Below are positions 1 to 8,518 of a stretch of 64,000 nt of DNA, piece after piece. Within the stretch, counting starts at the first letter, position 1. The number at the start of each line of letters is the position of its first letter. The notes beneath the pieces are model-generated. The model was not told the origin of the DNA and did no database searches. It saw only the letters and a list, made by a program, of their open reading frames with translations. The stretch is taken from positions 4,627,730-4,691,729 of the forward strand of contig JAVSMS010000001.1 of the NCBI GenBank assembly GCA_032027085.1. Direction: 5' to 3'. The stretch is from Pseudorhodoplanes sp. (lineage in GTDB: Bacteria; Pseudomonadota; Alphaproteobacteria; Rhizobiales; Xanthobacteraceae). Made by a program: the position numbers and the translations under genes.

Positions 1-247
1 CTGCGCTGCAACGAGGGATCGCAAGGCCCGTGCCAAGTGCGTTTATCGCGGCTAAGTTCCTGAGATCGGGGAGGGATTCGCGCGTATGACCCGGGTTTGG
101 CCAGAGTTCGAATAGATCGCTGCCTACTTTTTTATCAGATGCCCTGCTTATTCTCTGCGCATGCGATTCAAAGAGGCAGACGCATTTATCGCAAACAAGG
201 GCGGTAAGGGTCCGTTAAGAGTTGAAATTCATCACACCCGACCAACC
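1..247. other. Leading non-coding stretch
   Basis: I see no convincing gene, RNA or terminator in the bases before the first CDS. The window starts here, so this could be the tail of an upstream intergenic region. Confidence 0.4.
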
Positions 248-979
248 ATGCTGCCTATTGCCGTCGCCATTGTCTGCAAAACGCCCCAGCCCGGCCGGTC
301 CAAGACCAGGCTGTCGCCAGCGCTGACGCCGCAGCAATGCGCAGACTTGTCCGCCGCCTTTATCCGCGACGTCGCGCAATCCATGAGTGATGTGGCGGCG
401 GCCTCCAATTACGCGATCTATACGCCGGCGGCTTCCGAGCGCGATTTGCTGCCGCTGCTGCCGCACGGCTTTCGCATCATGCCGCAAGCGGACGGCGGTC
501 TGGGACAGCGGCTGATTCGCATGACCCGCGAGCTCTTCACCGCCGGACATCGCGGCGTGGTACTGGTCAATGCCGACAGCCCAACCTTGCCGCACTCCAT
601 CCTGCGCGATGCCATCGCCATGACCGGGCATACCGACAATGTCGTGATCGCGCCCGCGCATGACGGCGGCTATACGCTGATCGGGCTTACGCAGCCGCAC
701 GACGCCTTGTTCACCGACATCGACTGGAGCACACCCCGCGTCTACGAACAGACACGTGCACGAGCTTTGCAACTCAGGCTGCCAGTCGTCGAATTGCCGC
801 TCTGGTACGATGTCGACGATGGGGAATATCTCGCGGTGCTGGAGCAGGAATTCGCGGGCCATCCACCGCAATTTGCGCCGAAAGGACTCGTCGGCGCGCC
901 GGCGCTGCATACGCGGCACTATCTCGCCGAGTTAGCCGCAATGCGGGACAATCATGCGCCGGTGAATGTGGTGCGGTGA
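248..979 (+). CDS. DUF2064 / TIGR04282-type glycosyltransferase
   Basis: The 243-residue protein has the N-terminal pattern of small nucleotide-diphospho-sugar transferase-like proteins of the DUF2064 family: a hydrophobic strand (AVAIVCKTP), then PGRSKTRLSP. A central VLVNADSPTLP provides a metal-binding Asp-x-Asp-like acidic site, and HDGGYTLIGL follows. In other bacteria such proteins occur with arsenosugar or glycolipid genes; no such partner is beside it here. The ATG at 248 was chosen because the 29 residues encoded upstream of it are unlike the family. It converges on the next gene. Family assignment is firm; the substrate is unknown. Confidence 0.8.
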   Translation: MLPIAVAIVCKTPQPGRSKTRLSPALTPQQCADLSAAFIRDVAQSMSDVAAASNYAIYTPAASERDLLPLLPHGFRIMPQADGGLGQRLIRMTRELFTAGHRGVVLVNADSPTLPHSILRDAIAMTGHTDNVVIAPAHDGGYTLIGLTQPHDALFTDIDWSTPRVYEQTRARALQLRLPVVELPLWYDVDDGEYLAVLEQEFAGHPPQFAPKGLVGAPALHTRHYLAELAAMRDNHAPVNVVR

Positions 980-1148
980 CCTGCGATTTATGGCGTCATC
1001 GCCCGCGACCCGTCTCCGCCAGGGCTTGACGGGCATGGGGTATTGTCCTCCGAAGCGTCAGCGAAGGCGAGATGCGGGCGATCCACCACTTAAGAGATCA
1101 GCGATCCCCTGGGTGTCCCGCTTGCGCGGGGAACGACAATAACTGACG

Positions 1149-2018
1149 TCACCACAGTTCATCGACGCTCAGCCGGCGCGGGATGAGCCTCTGCTGCACG
1201 GCATAGGAGATCAGCATCTCCAGACAGGGCTTATTGGCCTCGCGGCCGAACGGCGCAGCATCAAGTGCTCCGGCTGCCGGCAAGCCGGCTTTTGCCTTGC
1301 TCTGCTCAAGCAGTCGATAAAATTCCGCGACCGCCTGCGGCTGCGCTTGCATGATTTCATCGGTCACCACCACCATGTGATTGACCGGGATGACGCCATG
1401 CTTCTCGTACCAAGCCTGCGCCGCCGCATGCGGATCGGCAATGACGCTCTTCAGGCGCGGATCGTCCGGCATCGCCGCGCCATAGATCGCAGCATCAAGT
1501 TCACCGTCGATCAGCATCTGCGTGATGTCCTGATCAGGCCGTGCGCGGATCACCTCGTCCGGATCCTTGGCCTCCGCCACATGGCCATCCTCGAAGGTGA
1601 CCCATTGCACGCCGCCGAGATCCACGCCGTAATCGTTCTCGATGATGCCACGGATATAGGCGCCAGTGGTCTGGCTGTAGGAGCGGACGCCGATGCGCTT
1701 GCCGGCGAGATCAGCCGGGCGCATCTTGCCGCGTTCGCTATTGTACAGACATGTGTGATGCTGAAAGCGCGACAGCATGGCCGCGGGCAGCAGCCTCAGA
1801 CCCTTGTTGTAAGCCTTCGCCTGCAACACCGTGACCAGCGCCAATTCGCTGACATCGAAGGCATGCTCGCGCACCATTGGCTTGAATGCGGTGTGCATCG
1901 GCTTCTTCTCGACAAATTCCAGTCGCAAGATCGGCGATGTGATCTCCCCGCGCTTGAGCGGCAGAGTATGCGGATAATCGCCAATGGCGACGCGCAAGGT
2001 AGGAAGCGACGCAGTCAT
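1149..2018 (-). CDS. 4,5-dihydroxyphthalate decarboxylase-like protein
   Basis: The 289-residue protein has a type-2 periplasmic-binding-protein fold but no signal peptide. It starts MTASLPTLRVAIGDYP and contains LAGKRIGVRSYSQTTGAYIRG, typical of proteins annotated as 4,5-dihydroxyphthalate decarboxylases or as cytoplasmic NMT1-like proteins. The missing export signal argues for an enzyme rather than an importer component. The start at 2018 matches family N-termini; an in-frame start at 2084 would add a basic 22-residue extension. It stands alone between a convergent glycosyltransferase and a divergent TPR gene. Its reaction is uncertain because many members of this family are untested. Confidence 0.65.
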   Translation of the reverse strand: MTASLPTLRVAIGDYPHTLPLKRGEITSPILRLEFVEKKPMHTAFKPMVREHAFDVSELALVTVLQAKAYNKGLRLLPAAMLSRFQHHTCLYNSERGKMRPADLAGKRIGVRSYSQTTGAYIRGIIENDYGVDLGGVQWVTFEDGHVAEAKDPDEVIRARPDQDITQMLIDGELDAAIYGAAMPDDPRLKSVIADPHAAAQAWYEKHGVIPVNHMVVVTDEIMQAQPQAVAEFYRLLEQSKAKAGLPAAGALDAAPFGREANKPCLEMLISYAVQQRLIPRRLSVDELW

Positions 2019-2260
2019 CTCAAATTGCTTTCGTTTTCTGACCTTGCGTCCAAAGGACGACACGGCGCCTGAGCGGATCGCCACGGAACAACACCGGCCA
2101 TCATGATTGCGGGAGTACGACGAGGCGACGGTCGGCTGTTATAATCTTCGGCGATTTCTGGTCAATGGATCACACTGCATCCCGCCCAGACTACGATCAC
2201 CTCACGATTCCGGTATATCCACGTCACGCGCGAGTGGAGAGACAGTCGAAGAGACATCCC

Positions 2261-3208
2261 ATGCGGAAGTGTGTAGCCACCTGCATTGGTCTTGCCGCAG
2301 CGCTCGCCATCATCGCGCCGGCGGATGCACAAGCGCCCGGCGATGCTGCCGCGCTCGCTGCAAAGGCGAGCGCGCTCTACAGGGCCGGCAAATATGCCGA
2401 GGCATTGCCGCTGGCGCAGCAAGTCCTCTCGATCCTGGAAAGGAGATTCGGACCAGACCACCCCGATATCGTGCCGCACTTAACGAATGCGGGCCTTCTT
2501 TACCAAAGGCTGGGCCGCTATCGAGAAGCCGAACCATTTTATCGACGGACGTTGGCGATCCGTGAAAAGTCACAAGGGTCGGATCCTGCGCTCGTCTCGC
2601 AGGCGATCAGCAATCTGGCTGGCCTTTACCGGGTTATGGGGCGTCTCTCTGAAGCCGAGCCATTGTTCAAACGCGCGCTGGTGCTCAACGAGAAGATCGG
2701 TGGGCCAGAACACCCGGACGTCGCAAATACCCTCCATCAGCTCGCGCGCATCTACTGGGTACAGAATCGCGTCGATGAGGTGACACCGCTATTCCAGCGC
2801 GTATTGGCGATCCGCGAAAAAGCCTATGGGCCGGATCATCCCGCGGTCGCCCAGACGCTCAACGACATGGCGGGCTTCTACCGAGATCAAGGCCAGCACG
2901 AAGAGGTTGAGCCGCTGTTCAAGCGCGTACTGGAAATGACCGAGAAGGCGGTCGGGCCGGAGCATGCTGCCGTCGCAGCAGCGCTCAACAATCTGTCAGT
3001 GCTGTATCAGGAAATGGGCCGTCATACCGAAGCGGAGCCGCTGGCAACACGCGCCTTGGCGATCCGCGAAAAGACCCTTGGCCCCGATCACCCACATGTC
3101 GCGGTCTCGATACACAATCTGGCGGAACTTTACCGGGCCCTCGGGCGCAAAGCCGAGGCAGCCGAGTTGACCAAACGCGAACAGGCTATCCGCGCAAAAC
3201 AGCGTTGA
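2261..3208 (+). CDS. Exported tetratricopeptide (kinesin light chain-like) repeat protein
   Basis: Residues 1-23 form a signal peptide (basic start, hydrophobic core, cleavage near ADAQA). The rest is about six 42-residue TPR units, each carrying a variant of AEPLFKRALAIREKxxGPDHPxVA and LNNLAxLYxxxGR. This is the TPR_10/TPR_12 kinesin-light-chain-like type common in environmental bacteria. It should act as a periplasmic protein-protein scaffold; no partner is evident. ATG 2261 was preferred over 2165 because it puts the signal peptide at the N-terminus. The near-identical units could recombine. The class is clear, the role unknown. Confidence 0.8.
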   Translation: MRKCVATCIGLAAALAIIAPADAQAPGDAAALAAKASALYRAGKYAEALPLAQQVLSILERRFGPDHPDIVPHLTNAGLLYQRLGRYREAEPFYRRTLAIREKSQGSDPALVSQAISNLAGLYRVMGRLSEAEPLFKRALVLNEKIGGPEHPDVANTLHQLARIYWVQNRVDEVTPLFQRVLAIREKAYGPDHPAVAQTLNDMAGFYRDQGQHEEVEPLFKRVLEMTEKAVGPEHAAVAAALNNLSVLYQEMGRHTEAEPLATRALAIREKTLGPDHPHVAVSIHNLAELYRALGRKAEAAELTKREQAIRAKQR

Positions 3209-3283
3209 CGATGGCGGAGCCGGGGCCCGATGGGACCCTCCCGAGCTGGGCACGGCGTGCGGACGCTTGACGATAGAAACAAA

Positions 3284-3313
3284 ATTGTTAACAATCCAAA
3301 TAACGAGATTTGG
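3284..3313. promoter_or_regulatory. Double palindrome, probable GntR operator
   Basis: The perfect 12-bp palindrome ATTGTTAACAAT (3284-3295) is followed immediately by CCAAAT (3296-3301) and its inverted copy ATTTGG (3308-3313), ending four bases before the ATG of the GntR gene. FCD-type GntR regulators bind AT-rich palindromes of this size, so autoregulation is a reasonable inference. The position also argues against the in-frame TTG at 3267 as the start. Confidence 0.6.
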
Positions 3314-3317
3314 CACC

Positions 3318-3989
3318 ATGACCACTGCAGACCGCCCCGCCGGCGACCCTTCCGACATCACCACGCATTTGCGCGAGGCGATCACGCGCGGCCAGTTGAT
3401 GCCCAACGAGCGGCTGATCGAAGCCGATCTCGCGAAATCCTTCCACGTCAACCGCGCCAATATCCGCATGGCGCTGGCGATGCTCGACCAGGAAGGACTG
3501 GTCGTGCGCGAGCCCAATCGCGGCGCACGCGTGCGCGCGGTGTCGGACGCAGAGGCGATCGAGATTGCCGAAACCCGTCTCGCCATCGAGGGTATGGTGG
3601 CGCGGCGCGCGGCCGAACGCGCAACGCCCGCCGACCGCAAGACGTTGCGCAGGATCGCTGCCGAGATGCGGCGGGCGGTGAAGAGCGCCGACTATGCGGG
3701 CTTTTCGCAAAGCAATGCGGAGTTGCACCGGGAGATCCAGCGTATCGCCGGCAACGAAACCGCAAACCGCATTTTGCAGACGCTGAAGTCGCATCTGGTG
3801 CGGCTGCAATATCGCGTCATCCTGTTGCCGGGCCGGCCGGAAACGTCGCTGTCCGAGCATCAGGTCGTCATCGACGCGATCTGTTCAGGCGACGCCGACG
3901 CCGCCGAAGCGGCAATGCGACGGCACCTTCACCATTTCAGAGAATTGCTGATGCAGGCGATCGAAGCCGCCCGACATGGCGGCTTCTGA
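3318..3989 (+). CDS. GntR-family (FadR/FCD) transcriptional regulator
   Basis: The 223-residue protein has an N-terminal winged helix (about residues 14-72: LREAITRGQLMPNERLIEADLA, then VNRANIRMALAMLDQEGLV) and a C-terminal all-helical FCD ligand domain with the usual metal-binding pattern (ETRLAIEG, ELHREIQRIAGN, EHQVVIDAI, HLHHFRELL). Palindromes end four bases upstream of the ATG. It is followed after 37 bp by the GalB-like and GalC-like genes on the same strand, so it probably senses an intermediate of their pathway and regulates both itself and them. The ATG was chosen over the TTG at 3267, which would put coding sequence through the operator. Confidence 0.85.
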   Translation: MTTADRPAGDPSDITTHLREAITRGQLMPNERLIEADLAKSFHVNRANIRMALAMLDQEGLVVREPNRGARVRAVSDAEAIEIAETRLAIEGMVARRAAERATPADRKTLRRIAAEMRRAVKSADYAGFSQSNAELHREIQRIAGNETANRILQTLKSHLVRLQYRVILLPGRPETSLSEHQVVIDAICSGDADAAEAAMRRHLHHFRELLMQAIEAARHGGF

Positions 3990-4026
3990 CCCGACACCGC
4001 GCTATATTACGTAAACCGGAGTTCAC

Positions 4027-4749
4027 ATGCCCGAGCAGAAAACAGGTCTCGTCGTCACCGCCCATCCCGGCGATTTCGTATGGCGCGCCGGCGGCGCCAT
4101 CGCGCTGCACGCCAAGAAAGGCTATCGCGTCAAGATCGTGTGCATGAGCTTCGGCGAACGCGGCGAAAGCCAGTTCGCCTGGAAGGAACAAGGCGCAACG
4201 CTGGAGAAAGTGAAAGCGGGACGCAAGGACGAGGCCGAGCGCGCAGCGCAGATTCTCGGCGCGGAGATCGAATTCTTCGATGCCGGCGATTATCCGCTGC
4301 GTCTCACCGAGAAGCATTTCGACCGCATGGTCGACATCTACCGCGAACTCAATCCCTCCTTCGTACTTACGCACGCTTTGGAGGATCCGTACAATTTCGA
4401 TCATCCGAACGCCGCGCACTTTGCGCAGGAGACACGCGTAGTCGCACAGGCCATGGGCCACAAGCCAGGCGCGAAATACACCTATTCCGCCCCGCCCGTC
4501 TTCCTGTTCGAGCCGCATCAGCCCGAGCAATGCAATTTCAAGCCTCAGGTCATCCTCAACATCGATGAGGTGTGGGAAACGAAATACAAGGCCTTCCAGG
4601 TACTCGCGGCACAGAAACATCTCTGGGCCTATTATGAGCGCGTCGCGCTCAATCGCGGCGTGCAGGGCGGCCGCAATACCGGCAAGCCGATGACTTATGG
4701 CGAGGCCTATCAGCGGCTTTTCCCGCAGGCGCTGGAGGAATTGGCGTAA
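4027..4749 (+). CDS. galB: PIG-L/LmbE-family protein, probable 4-oxalomesaconate hydratase (GalB-like)
   Basis: The 240-residue LmbE/PIG-L fold protein has the metal motif AHPGDFVWRAGG near residues 12-23 (family AHPDDxxxxxGG, with the second Asp kept) and a downstream histidine motif HPNAAHFAQ near 136. In Pseudomonas putida GalB, a member of this family, hydrates 4-oxalomesaconate to 4-carboxy-4-hydroxy-2-oxoadipate in gallate and protocatechuate 4,5-cleavage. The next gene encodes the aldolase that splits exactly that product, which is the main support for this call over a generic deacetylase. No GalA dioxygenase or GalD isomerase lies nearby. Confidence 0.7.
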   Translation: MPEQKTGLVVTAHPGDFVWRAGGAIALHAKKGYRVKIVCMSFGERGESQFAWKEQGATLEKVKAGRKDEAERAAQILGAEIEFFDAGDYPLRLTEKHFDRMVDIYRELNPSFVLTHALEDPYNFDHPNAAHFAQETRVVAQAMGHKPGAKYTYSAPPVFLFEPHQPEQCNFKPQVILNIDEVWETKYKAFQVLAAQKHLWAYYERVALNRGVQGGRNTGKPMTYGEAYQRLFPQALEELA

Positions 4750-4776
4750 ATTTTTGGGAATCCCCGCGCTGTCGCC

Positions 4777-4870
4777 GTCACCTGAGGTGCGAGCGAAGCA
4801 AGCCTTGAAGGGCGACGGCCCGGACCTTTTCATCTTCGAGGCCCGGCTTCGCCGAGCACCTCAGGATGAC
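4777..4870. repeat. Intergenic palindromic (REP-like) element
   Basis: The element has terminal inverted motifs, CCTGAGGTG on the left and CACCTCAGGATGAC on the right, with CTTGAAGGGCGAC and CGAGGC sequences inside. A relative with the same ends lies at 27099-27198. It fills the galB-galC gap, so it is transcribed between the two genes and may fold in the mRNA. Elements of this appearance are scattered through genomes of Rhizobiales. Confidence 0.6.
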
Positions 4871-4893
4871 AGATCGAGTTTGGAGCATTGAAA

Positions 4894-5586
4894 ATGAAAC
4901 CCGTTGTCGTTCGCAACATCCAGCGCGCCGATGCCAATGCCTGCGGCATCCTCGAAGGTCTTGGCGTCTCCACATCGCATGAAGCGCTCGGCCGCTCCGG
5001 CCTGATGAAGCCTTACATGCGCCCAATCTGGCCGGGGGCATCCATCTGCGGTCCGGCGGTCACGATCCTGGCGCAGCCGGGTGACAACTGGATGATCCAT
5101 GTCGCCATCGAGCAGTGCAAGCCGGGCGACGTGCTGGTGGTCGGTGTCACCGCCGACAACACCGATGGCATGTTCGGCGATCTGCTCGCGACCTCGCTGA
5201 AGGCGCGCGGCGTCAAGGGCCTTGTCATCGATGCCGGCTGCCGGGACGTCGCAACGCTGAAGGAAATGGGCTTTCCGGTCTGGTCAAAAGCGATCTCGGC
5301 CAAGGGAACGGTGAAGGCGACGCTCGGCTCTGTGAACATTCCCGTTGTCTGTGCCGGGGTGAATGTCGTGCCCGGCGATGCCATCGTGGCCGACGACGAC
5401 GGCGTCGTCGTCATCCCGCGCAAGCTCGCGGTCGAAGTCGCGCAAAAGGGTCAGAAGCGCGAAGCGGACGAGGCCGGCAAGCGCGAGAAGCTGGCCGCGG
5501 GCGTGCTCGGCCTCGACATGTACAACATGCGCGAGCCGCTGGCGAAAGCAGGCCTCGTTTACGTCGACAATCCGGAAGACGTATGA
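4894..5586 (+). CDS. galC: 4-carboxy-4-hydroxy-2-oxoadipate aldolase / oxaloacetate decarboxylase (RraA fold)
   Basis: The 230-residue RraA/HMG aldolase-family protein has the characteristic block [22 protein letters not shown], followed by [13 protein letters not shown] (the Arg and Asp that bind pyruvate and Mg2+) and [16 protein letters not shown]. These enzymes cleave 4-carboxy-4-hydroxy-2-oxoadipate to pyruvate and oxaloacetate, and also decarboxylate oxaloacetate. The gene follows the GalB-like hydratase that makes this substrate. ATG 4894 was chosen over TTG 4888; both are preceded by GGAGC. The pair would form the last two steps of protocatechuate or gallate meta-cleavage. Confidence 0.85.
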   Translation: MKPVVVRNIQRADANACGILEGLGVSTSHEALGRSGLMKPYMRPIWPGASICGPAVTILAQPGDNWMIHVAIEQCKPGDVLVVGVTADNTDGMFGDLLATSLKARGVKGLVIDAGCRDVATLKEMGFPVWSKAISAKGTVKATLGSVNIPVVCAGVNVVPGDAIVADDDGVVVIPRKLAVEVAQKGQKREADEAGKREKLAAGVLGLDMYNMREPLAKAGLVYVDNPEDV

Positions 5587-5602
5587 CCGCGTTGCGCCGA
5601 GG

Positions 5603-6058
5603 TCACCAGTAACGGCCGGTCGAGCCGACCAGCACGGTGATCACACCGAGCACGAGATTGATCGCCACCAGCTTGCGGATCTGCGCAAGGTGTTGTCCGG
5701 CGGCAGGCCATTCTGCCGCGTGTACGGCCTTCTGCAAGCGCTGCCAAGGCACGAAATAGAGATGCAGGAAGATCAGCATCATCAGAATGCCAACGCCCTG
5801 CATGATATGAACGAATAACGGCGCCCTGCCGAAACCACCAAATTGCAGAAACAACATGGCATAGCCGCTGACCAGCAAGACTGCGATCGCCACGGCGACC
5901 CAGGGCAGGAAGCGGCCGAAGACGTCGCGCCAGAGTGTGAGCCGCACTGGAGCCTCCAGCGACCCCGCGGCCGGCCGCAGCATGGTATAAGCAAACGCCA
6001 TTCCGCCGACCCAGAACAGGGCGGCGAGTACATGCGCAGCCAGAAGCAGAATCAGCAT
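5603..6058 (-). CDS. CopD-family small integral membrane protein
   Basis: The 151-residue protein has four hydrophobic helices (about residues 1-22, 46-72, 79-103, 124-148). The first contains HVLAALFWVGGMAFAY, the His-x-x-x-x-x-x-Trp-x-Gly-Gly pattern of CopD/DUF2214-like membrane proteins, and a second conserved histidine lies in FVHIMQGVGI. Such proteins are linked with copper or heme handling, but no copper gene is adjacent. The start at 6058 begins directly with the first membrane helix; a start at 6157 would overlap the divergent methyltransferase gene. Function is uncertain. Confidence 0.65.
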   Translation of the reverse strand: MLILLLAAHVLAALFWVGGMAFAYTMLRPAAGSLEAPVRLTLWRDVFGRFLPWVAVAIAVLLVSGYAMLFLQFGGFGRAPLFVHIMQGVGILMMLIFLHLYFVPWQRLQKAVHAAEWPAAGQHLAQIRKLVAINLVLGVITVLVGSTGRYW

Positions 6059-6134
6059 GGCGGCGTGTCTCTTTCCAGCAAAGGATTCGGCAGAATTTGG
6101 TGCAGCGGAGCGGAAAAGTCTACAAATACGCCGC

Positions 6135-6809
6135 ATGACGACGAAGACCCCACCCAACCCGTTCGATCCATTGCCGCACGGCGAGGGGGGTCTCGACGCG
6201 CCTGCTTTTCATCGCAATCACGCGCCGATCTGGTCGGTGATCGGCCCATGGTTGTCGCAGCAGAAAGGCAACGTGTTCGAGGCCGGCAGCGGCACCGGCC
6301 AACACGTGGTCGAATTCGCGCGCCAATCGCCCCATATCATGTGGTGGCCGGGCGATTACAGCGAATCGAACGTGACCAGCATTGATGCGTGGCGGCGGCA
6401 CAGCGGGCTCACGAATATCCAGCCGGCCCGCCGGATCGATCTTGCCGCGCCGGACTGGGGTCTCTCGTCGGACGATTCAAGAACGCTTCGCAACCTGACG
6501 GCAGTCTTCTGCGCCAATGTCGTTCACATCGCCCCCTGGTCCGTCGCGGAGGGCCTGCTGGGCCACGCGGCAGAGCGTCTGAAAAAAGACGGACGCCTTT
6601 ATCTGTACGGACCGTTCATGCGTGACGGCAAGCACACCGCGCCGAGCAACGCGGCTTTTGACGCGAGCTTGCGTCGGCAAAATCTAGGATGGGGCGTGCG
6701 CGACATCGCTGCGCTCGAGGCCGCTGCGTCCGGCCTCCTGCTCGCCGATGTCGTGACGATGCCGGTCAATAATTTCATCCTTGTGTTTGAACGCGCCGAT
6801 CGAGCTTAG
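6135..6809 (+). CDS. DUF938 family SAM-dependent methyltransferase-like protein
   Basis: The 224-residue protein starts NPFDPLPHGEGGLDAPAFHRN and then has the DUF938 core: PIWSVIGPWL, a SAM-binding glycine loop VFEAGSGTGQHVVEFA (about residues 45-60), PGDYSE and FCANVVHIAPW. The family is widespread in proteobacteria and animals (METTL26) with unproved substrates. The ATG at 6135 was chosen because the family begins close to the NPF motif. It is divergent from the CopD-like gene with 76 bp between. No operon partner is visible. Confidence 0.8.
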   Translation: MTTKTPPNPFDPLPHGEGGLDAPAFHRNHAPIWSVIGPWLSQQKGNVFEAGSGTGQHVVEFARQSPHIMWWPGDYSESNVTSIDAWRRHSGLTNIQPARRIDLAAPDWGLSSDDSRTLRNLTAVFCANVVHIAPWSVAEGLLGHAAERLKKDGRLYLYGPFMRDGKHTAPSNAAFDASLRRQNLGWGVRDIAALEAAASGLLLADVVTMPVNNFILVFERADRA

Positions 6810-6819
6810 GTCCGCAAGA

Positions 6820-7038
6820 TCAAGCATCCGCTGCGGTCACCACAATCACATGCGCGTCATGCGTATGGCTGGGGAGCAGCGCGGTGACCTGCTTGCGCAG
6901 CCTGGTATCGTTCTGATCTTCCGGCGCCCAGATTCGCACATTGATTCTGTCATCGGCGACCGATACGTCGTAATCTGCAATCATACCGGAAGCCATCATG
7001 ATGGCGAGCGCTCCCGCAACGGCTTTGAGATAGGTCAT
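6820..7038 (-). CDS. Small exported hypothetical protein
   Basis: The 72-residue protein has a short signal-like N-terminus (MTYLKAVAGALAIMMASG) and a mature part with VADDRINVRIWAPEDQN and a C-terminal HTHDAHVIVVTAADA. I do not recognise a family. The histidine-rich stretch near residues 56-61 (PSHTHDAH) could bind a metal, but that is only a suggestion. Start 7038 was chosen because it gives the hydrophobic leader. It converges on the DUF938 gene. It may be a lineage-specific small periplasmic protein. Confidence 0.4.
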   Translation of the reverse strand: MTYLKAVAGALAIMMASGMIADYDVSVADDRINVRIWAPEDQNDTRLRKQVTALLPSHTHDAHVIVVTAADA

Positions 7039-7426
7039 CTCCGCACTCTCCCTGTGAATTCGAAACAATGATTGCAGTTTGAAAGTGGATGATCGTAGTT
7101 GCGGAGACCTCTAGAGGCGCTTGGTGCCAGTTCAATGTCGGGACAATGTCAAAAGCGAGACGGTCCGCTTCATGGATAAATTTTAAGAAAGCGCCCTGTC
7201 AAAAAACCATCATGCACGCGTCATGCAGATTGCGCAGCGCGGGCAAAACCGCGGGTACTTGCCGCGAAGCAAGGCCCGTTTGGCCCCACCGATCCGCCCC
7301 CCGGCTGTCCGCTTGCGCGGCCAGCCCGGTCCACGGCCAGGGATCTGCCCTCGCCCGCCCGACCATCGACGCGGTGCCGGTTACGTGATAGTCCGCTGGC
7401 GTCAAACCTGACCGAGCGAATTTTCC
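7039..7426. other. Intergenic region without recognised content
   Basis: This stretch lies between a divergent small gene and the dioxygenase gene. No frame in it resembles a known protein and no strong hairpin with a T-run was seen. It presumably carries the promoters of both flanking genes. Confidence 0.4.
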
Positions 7427-8386
7427 ATGACTGAAGAACCCATTCTCGACATCGCCCACCTCGCACATCTTGAATTGCTCACGCCGAAATTCGAAGAGAG
7501 CCGCAAATTCTTCATCGACGTAATGGGCATGACCCAGAGCGGCGAGAAAGGCGACAGCGTCTATCTGCGCGGCTGGGACGACTACGAGCGCTATTCACTG
7601 AAGCTGACCGCCTCGAAAACTTCGGGCATGGCGCATGTCGCCTTCCGCACCCGCTCGCCGCAGGCGCTGGAGCGCCGCGCCACCGCGCTGAAAGGCTCTG
7701 GTTTCGATGTCGGCTGGACCGACGGCGACCTCGGCCACGGCAAGACCTTCGTCTGCAAGGATCCCGACGGGCATGTGATCGAGCTGTACTACGATACGGA
7801 ATGGTACGAGGCGCCGCCGGAACTGAAGCCGGCGCTGAAGAACCAGGCGCAACGCTATCCCGCCCGCGGCGTCGGCGTGCGCCGGCTCGACCACTTCAAC
7901 GGGCTCGCTTCCGACATCAAGGCGAACCGGGAATTCTTCCAGAAATACCTCGGCTTCCGCTTGACCGAGCAGATCGTGCTCGATGACGGCACCGAAGCCG
8001 GCATGTGGCTGACCGCGACCAACAAGAGCTACGACTTCGCCTATACGCGCGACTTTACCGGCAGCAAGGGCCGCTTCCATCACATCACGTATGCGCTGGA
8101 CTGCCGAGAGGATATCCTGCGCGCCGCCGACATCTTTCTGGAGAACGGCGTCTATATCGAAACCGGTCCTCACAAGCACGCCGTGCAGCAGACCTTCTTC
8201 CTCTATGTCTATGAGCCGGGGGGCAACCGCGTGGAAGTGGCGAATGCGGGCGCGCGCCTCATTCTGGCGCCGGACTGGAAGCCGATCCGCTGGACAGAGG
8301 CCGAGCGCAAGAAGGGCCAGGCCTGGGGCCTGAAGACAATCGAGTCGTTCCACACGCACGGTACGCCGCCGGTAGAACATAAATAA
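7427..8386 (+). CDS. Type I (VOC-fold) extradiol ring-cleavage dioxygenase, catechol 2,3-dioxygenase-like
   Basis: The 319-residue, two-module vicinal-oxygen-chelate protein has the length of XylE-type enzymes. In the C-terminal module the predicted Fe(II) ligands are His156 (RRLDHFNGLA), His218 or His219 (GRFHHITYAL) and Glu270 (NRVEVANAG), a spacing close to the classical catechol 2,3-dioxygenase triad. His250/251 and Tyr260/262 match second-sphere positions. It should open a catecholic ring next to the diol. The neighbours are a reductase, a thioesterase and a dehydrogenase. The true substrate cannot be read from sequence. Confidence 0.85.
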   Translation: MTEEPILDIAHLAHLELLTPKFEESRKFFIDVMGMTQSGEKGDSVYLRGWDDYERYSLKLTASKTSGMAHVAFRTRSPQALERRATALKGSGFDVGWTDGDLGHGKTFVCKDPDGHVIELYYDTEWYEAPPELKPALKNQAQRYPARGVGVRRLDHFNGLASDIKANREFFQKYLGFRLTEQIVLDDGTEAGMWLTATNKSYDFAYTRDFTGSKGRFHHITYALDCREDILRAADIFLENGVYIETGPHKHAVQQTFFLYVYEPGGNRVEVANAGARLILAPDWKPIRWTEAERKKGQAWGLKTIESFHTHGTPPVEHK

Positions 8387-8387
8387 T

Positions 8388-8483
8388 CATGCCGATACCG
8401 CGGGTCCCGCCATCGTTGGCTTGGGCCTGATCATCGCTGGCGTGATCGTAATCAAAACCTTCTGCGGGACGGTGGGCCATTGA
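8388..8483 (+). pseudogene. Possible 3' remnant of an SMR (EmrE/SugE-like) transporter
   Basis: The in-frame stretch ending at the TGA 8481-8483 encodes GPAIVGLGLIIAGVIVIKTF, which resembles the last transmembrane helix of small multidrug resistance proteins (pattern GxxLIxAGVxxIK). No start or earlier helices are present, so if real it is only a fragment between the dioxygenase and reductase genes. It is 31 codons long, so the match could be chance. Confidence 0.3.
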
Positions 8484-8518
8484 TCGCCGCCACCGCACCG
8501 CCGTGCTAGTTTGGCGCC

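Noticed and set aside
60-140. A GTTCGAAT-containing stretch resembling a tRNA T-arm
   Set aside because: No acceptor, D or anticodon arms can be folded around it.
1090-1140. Hairpin CCCGC-TTG-CGCGGG between convergent genes
   Set aside because: The stem is short and lacks a T-run on either side, so I did not call it a terminator.
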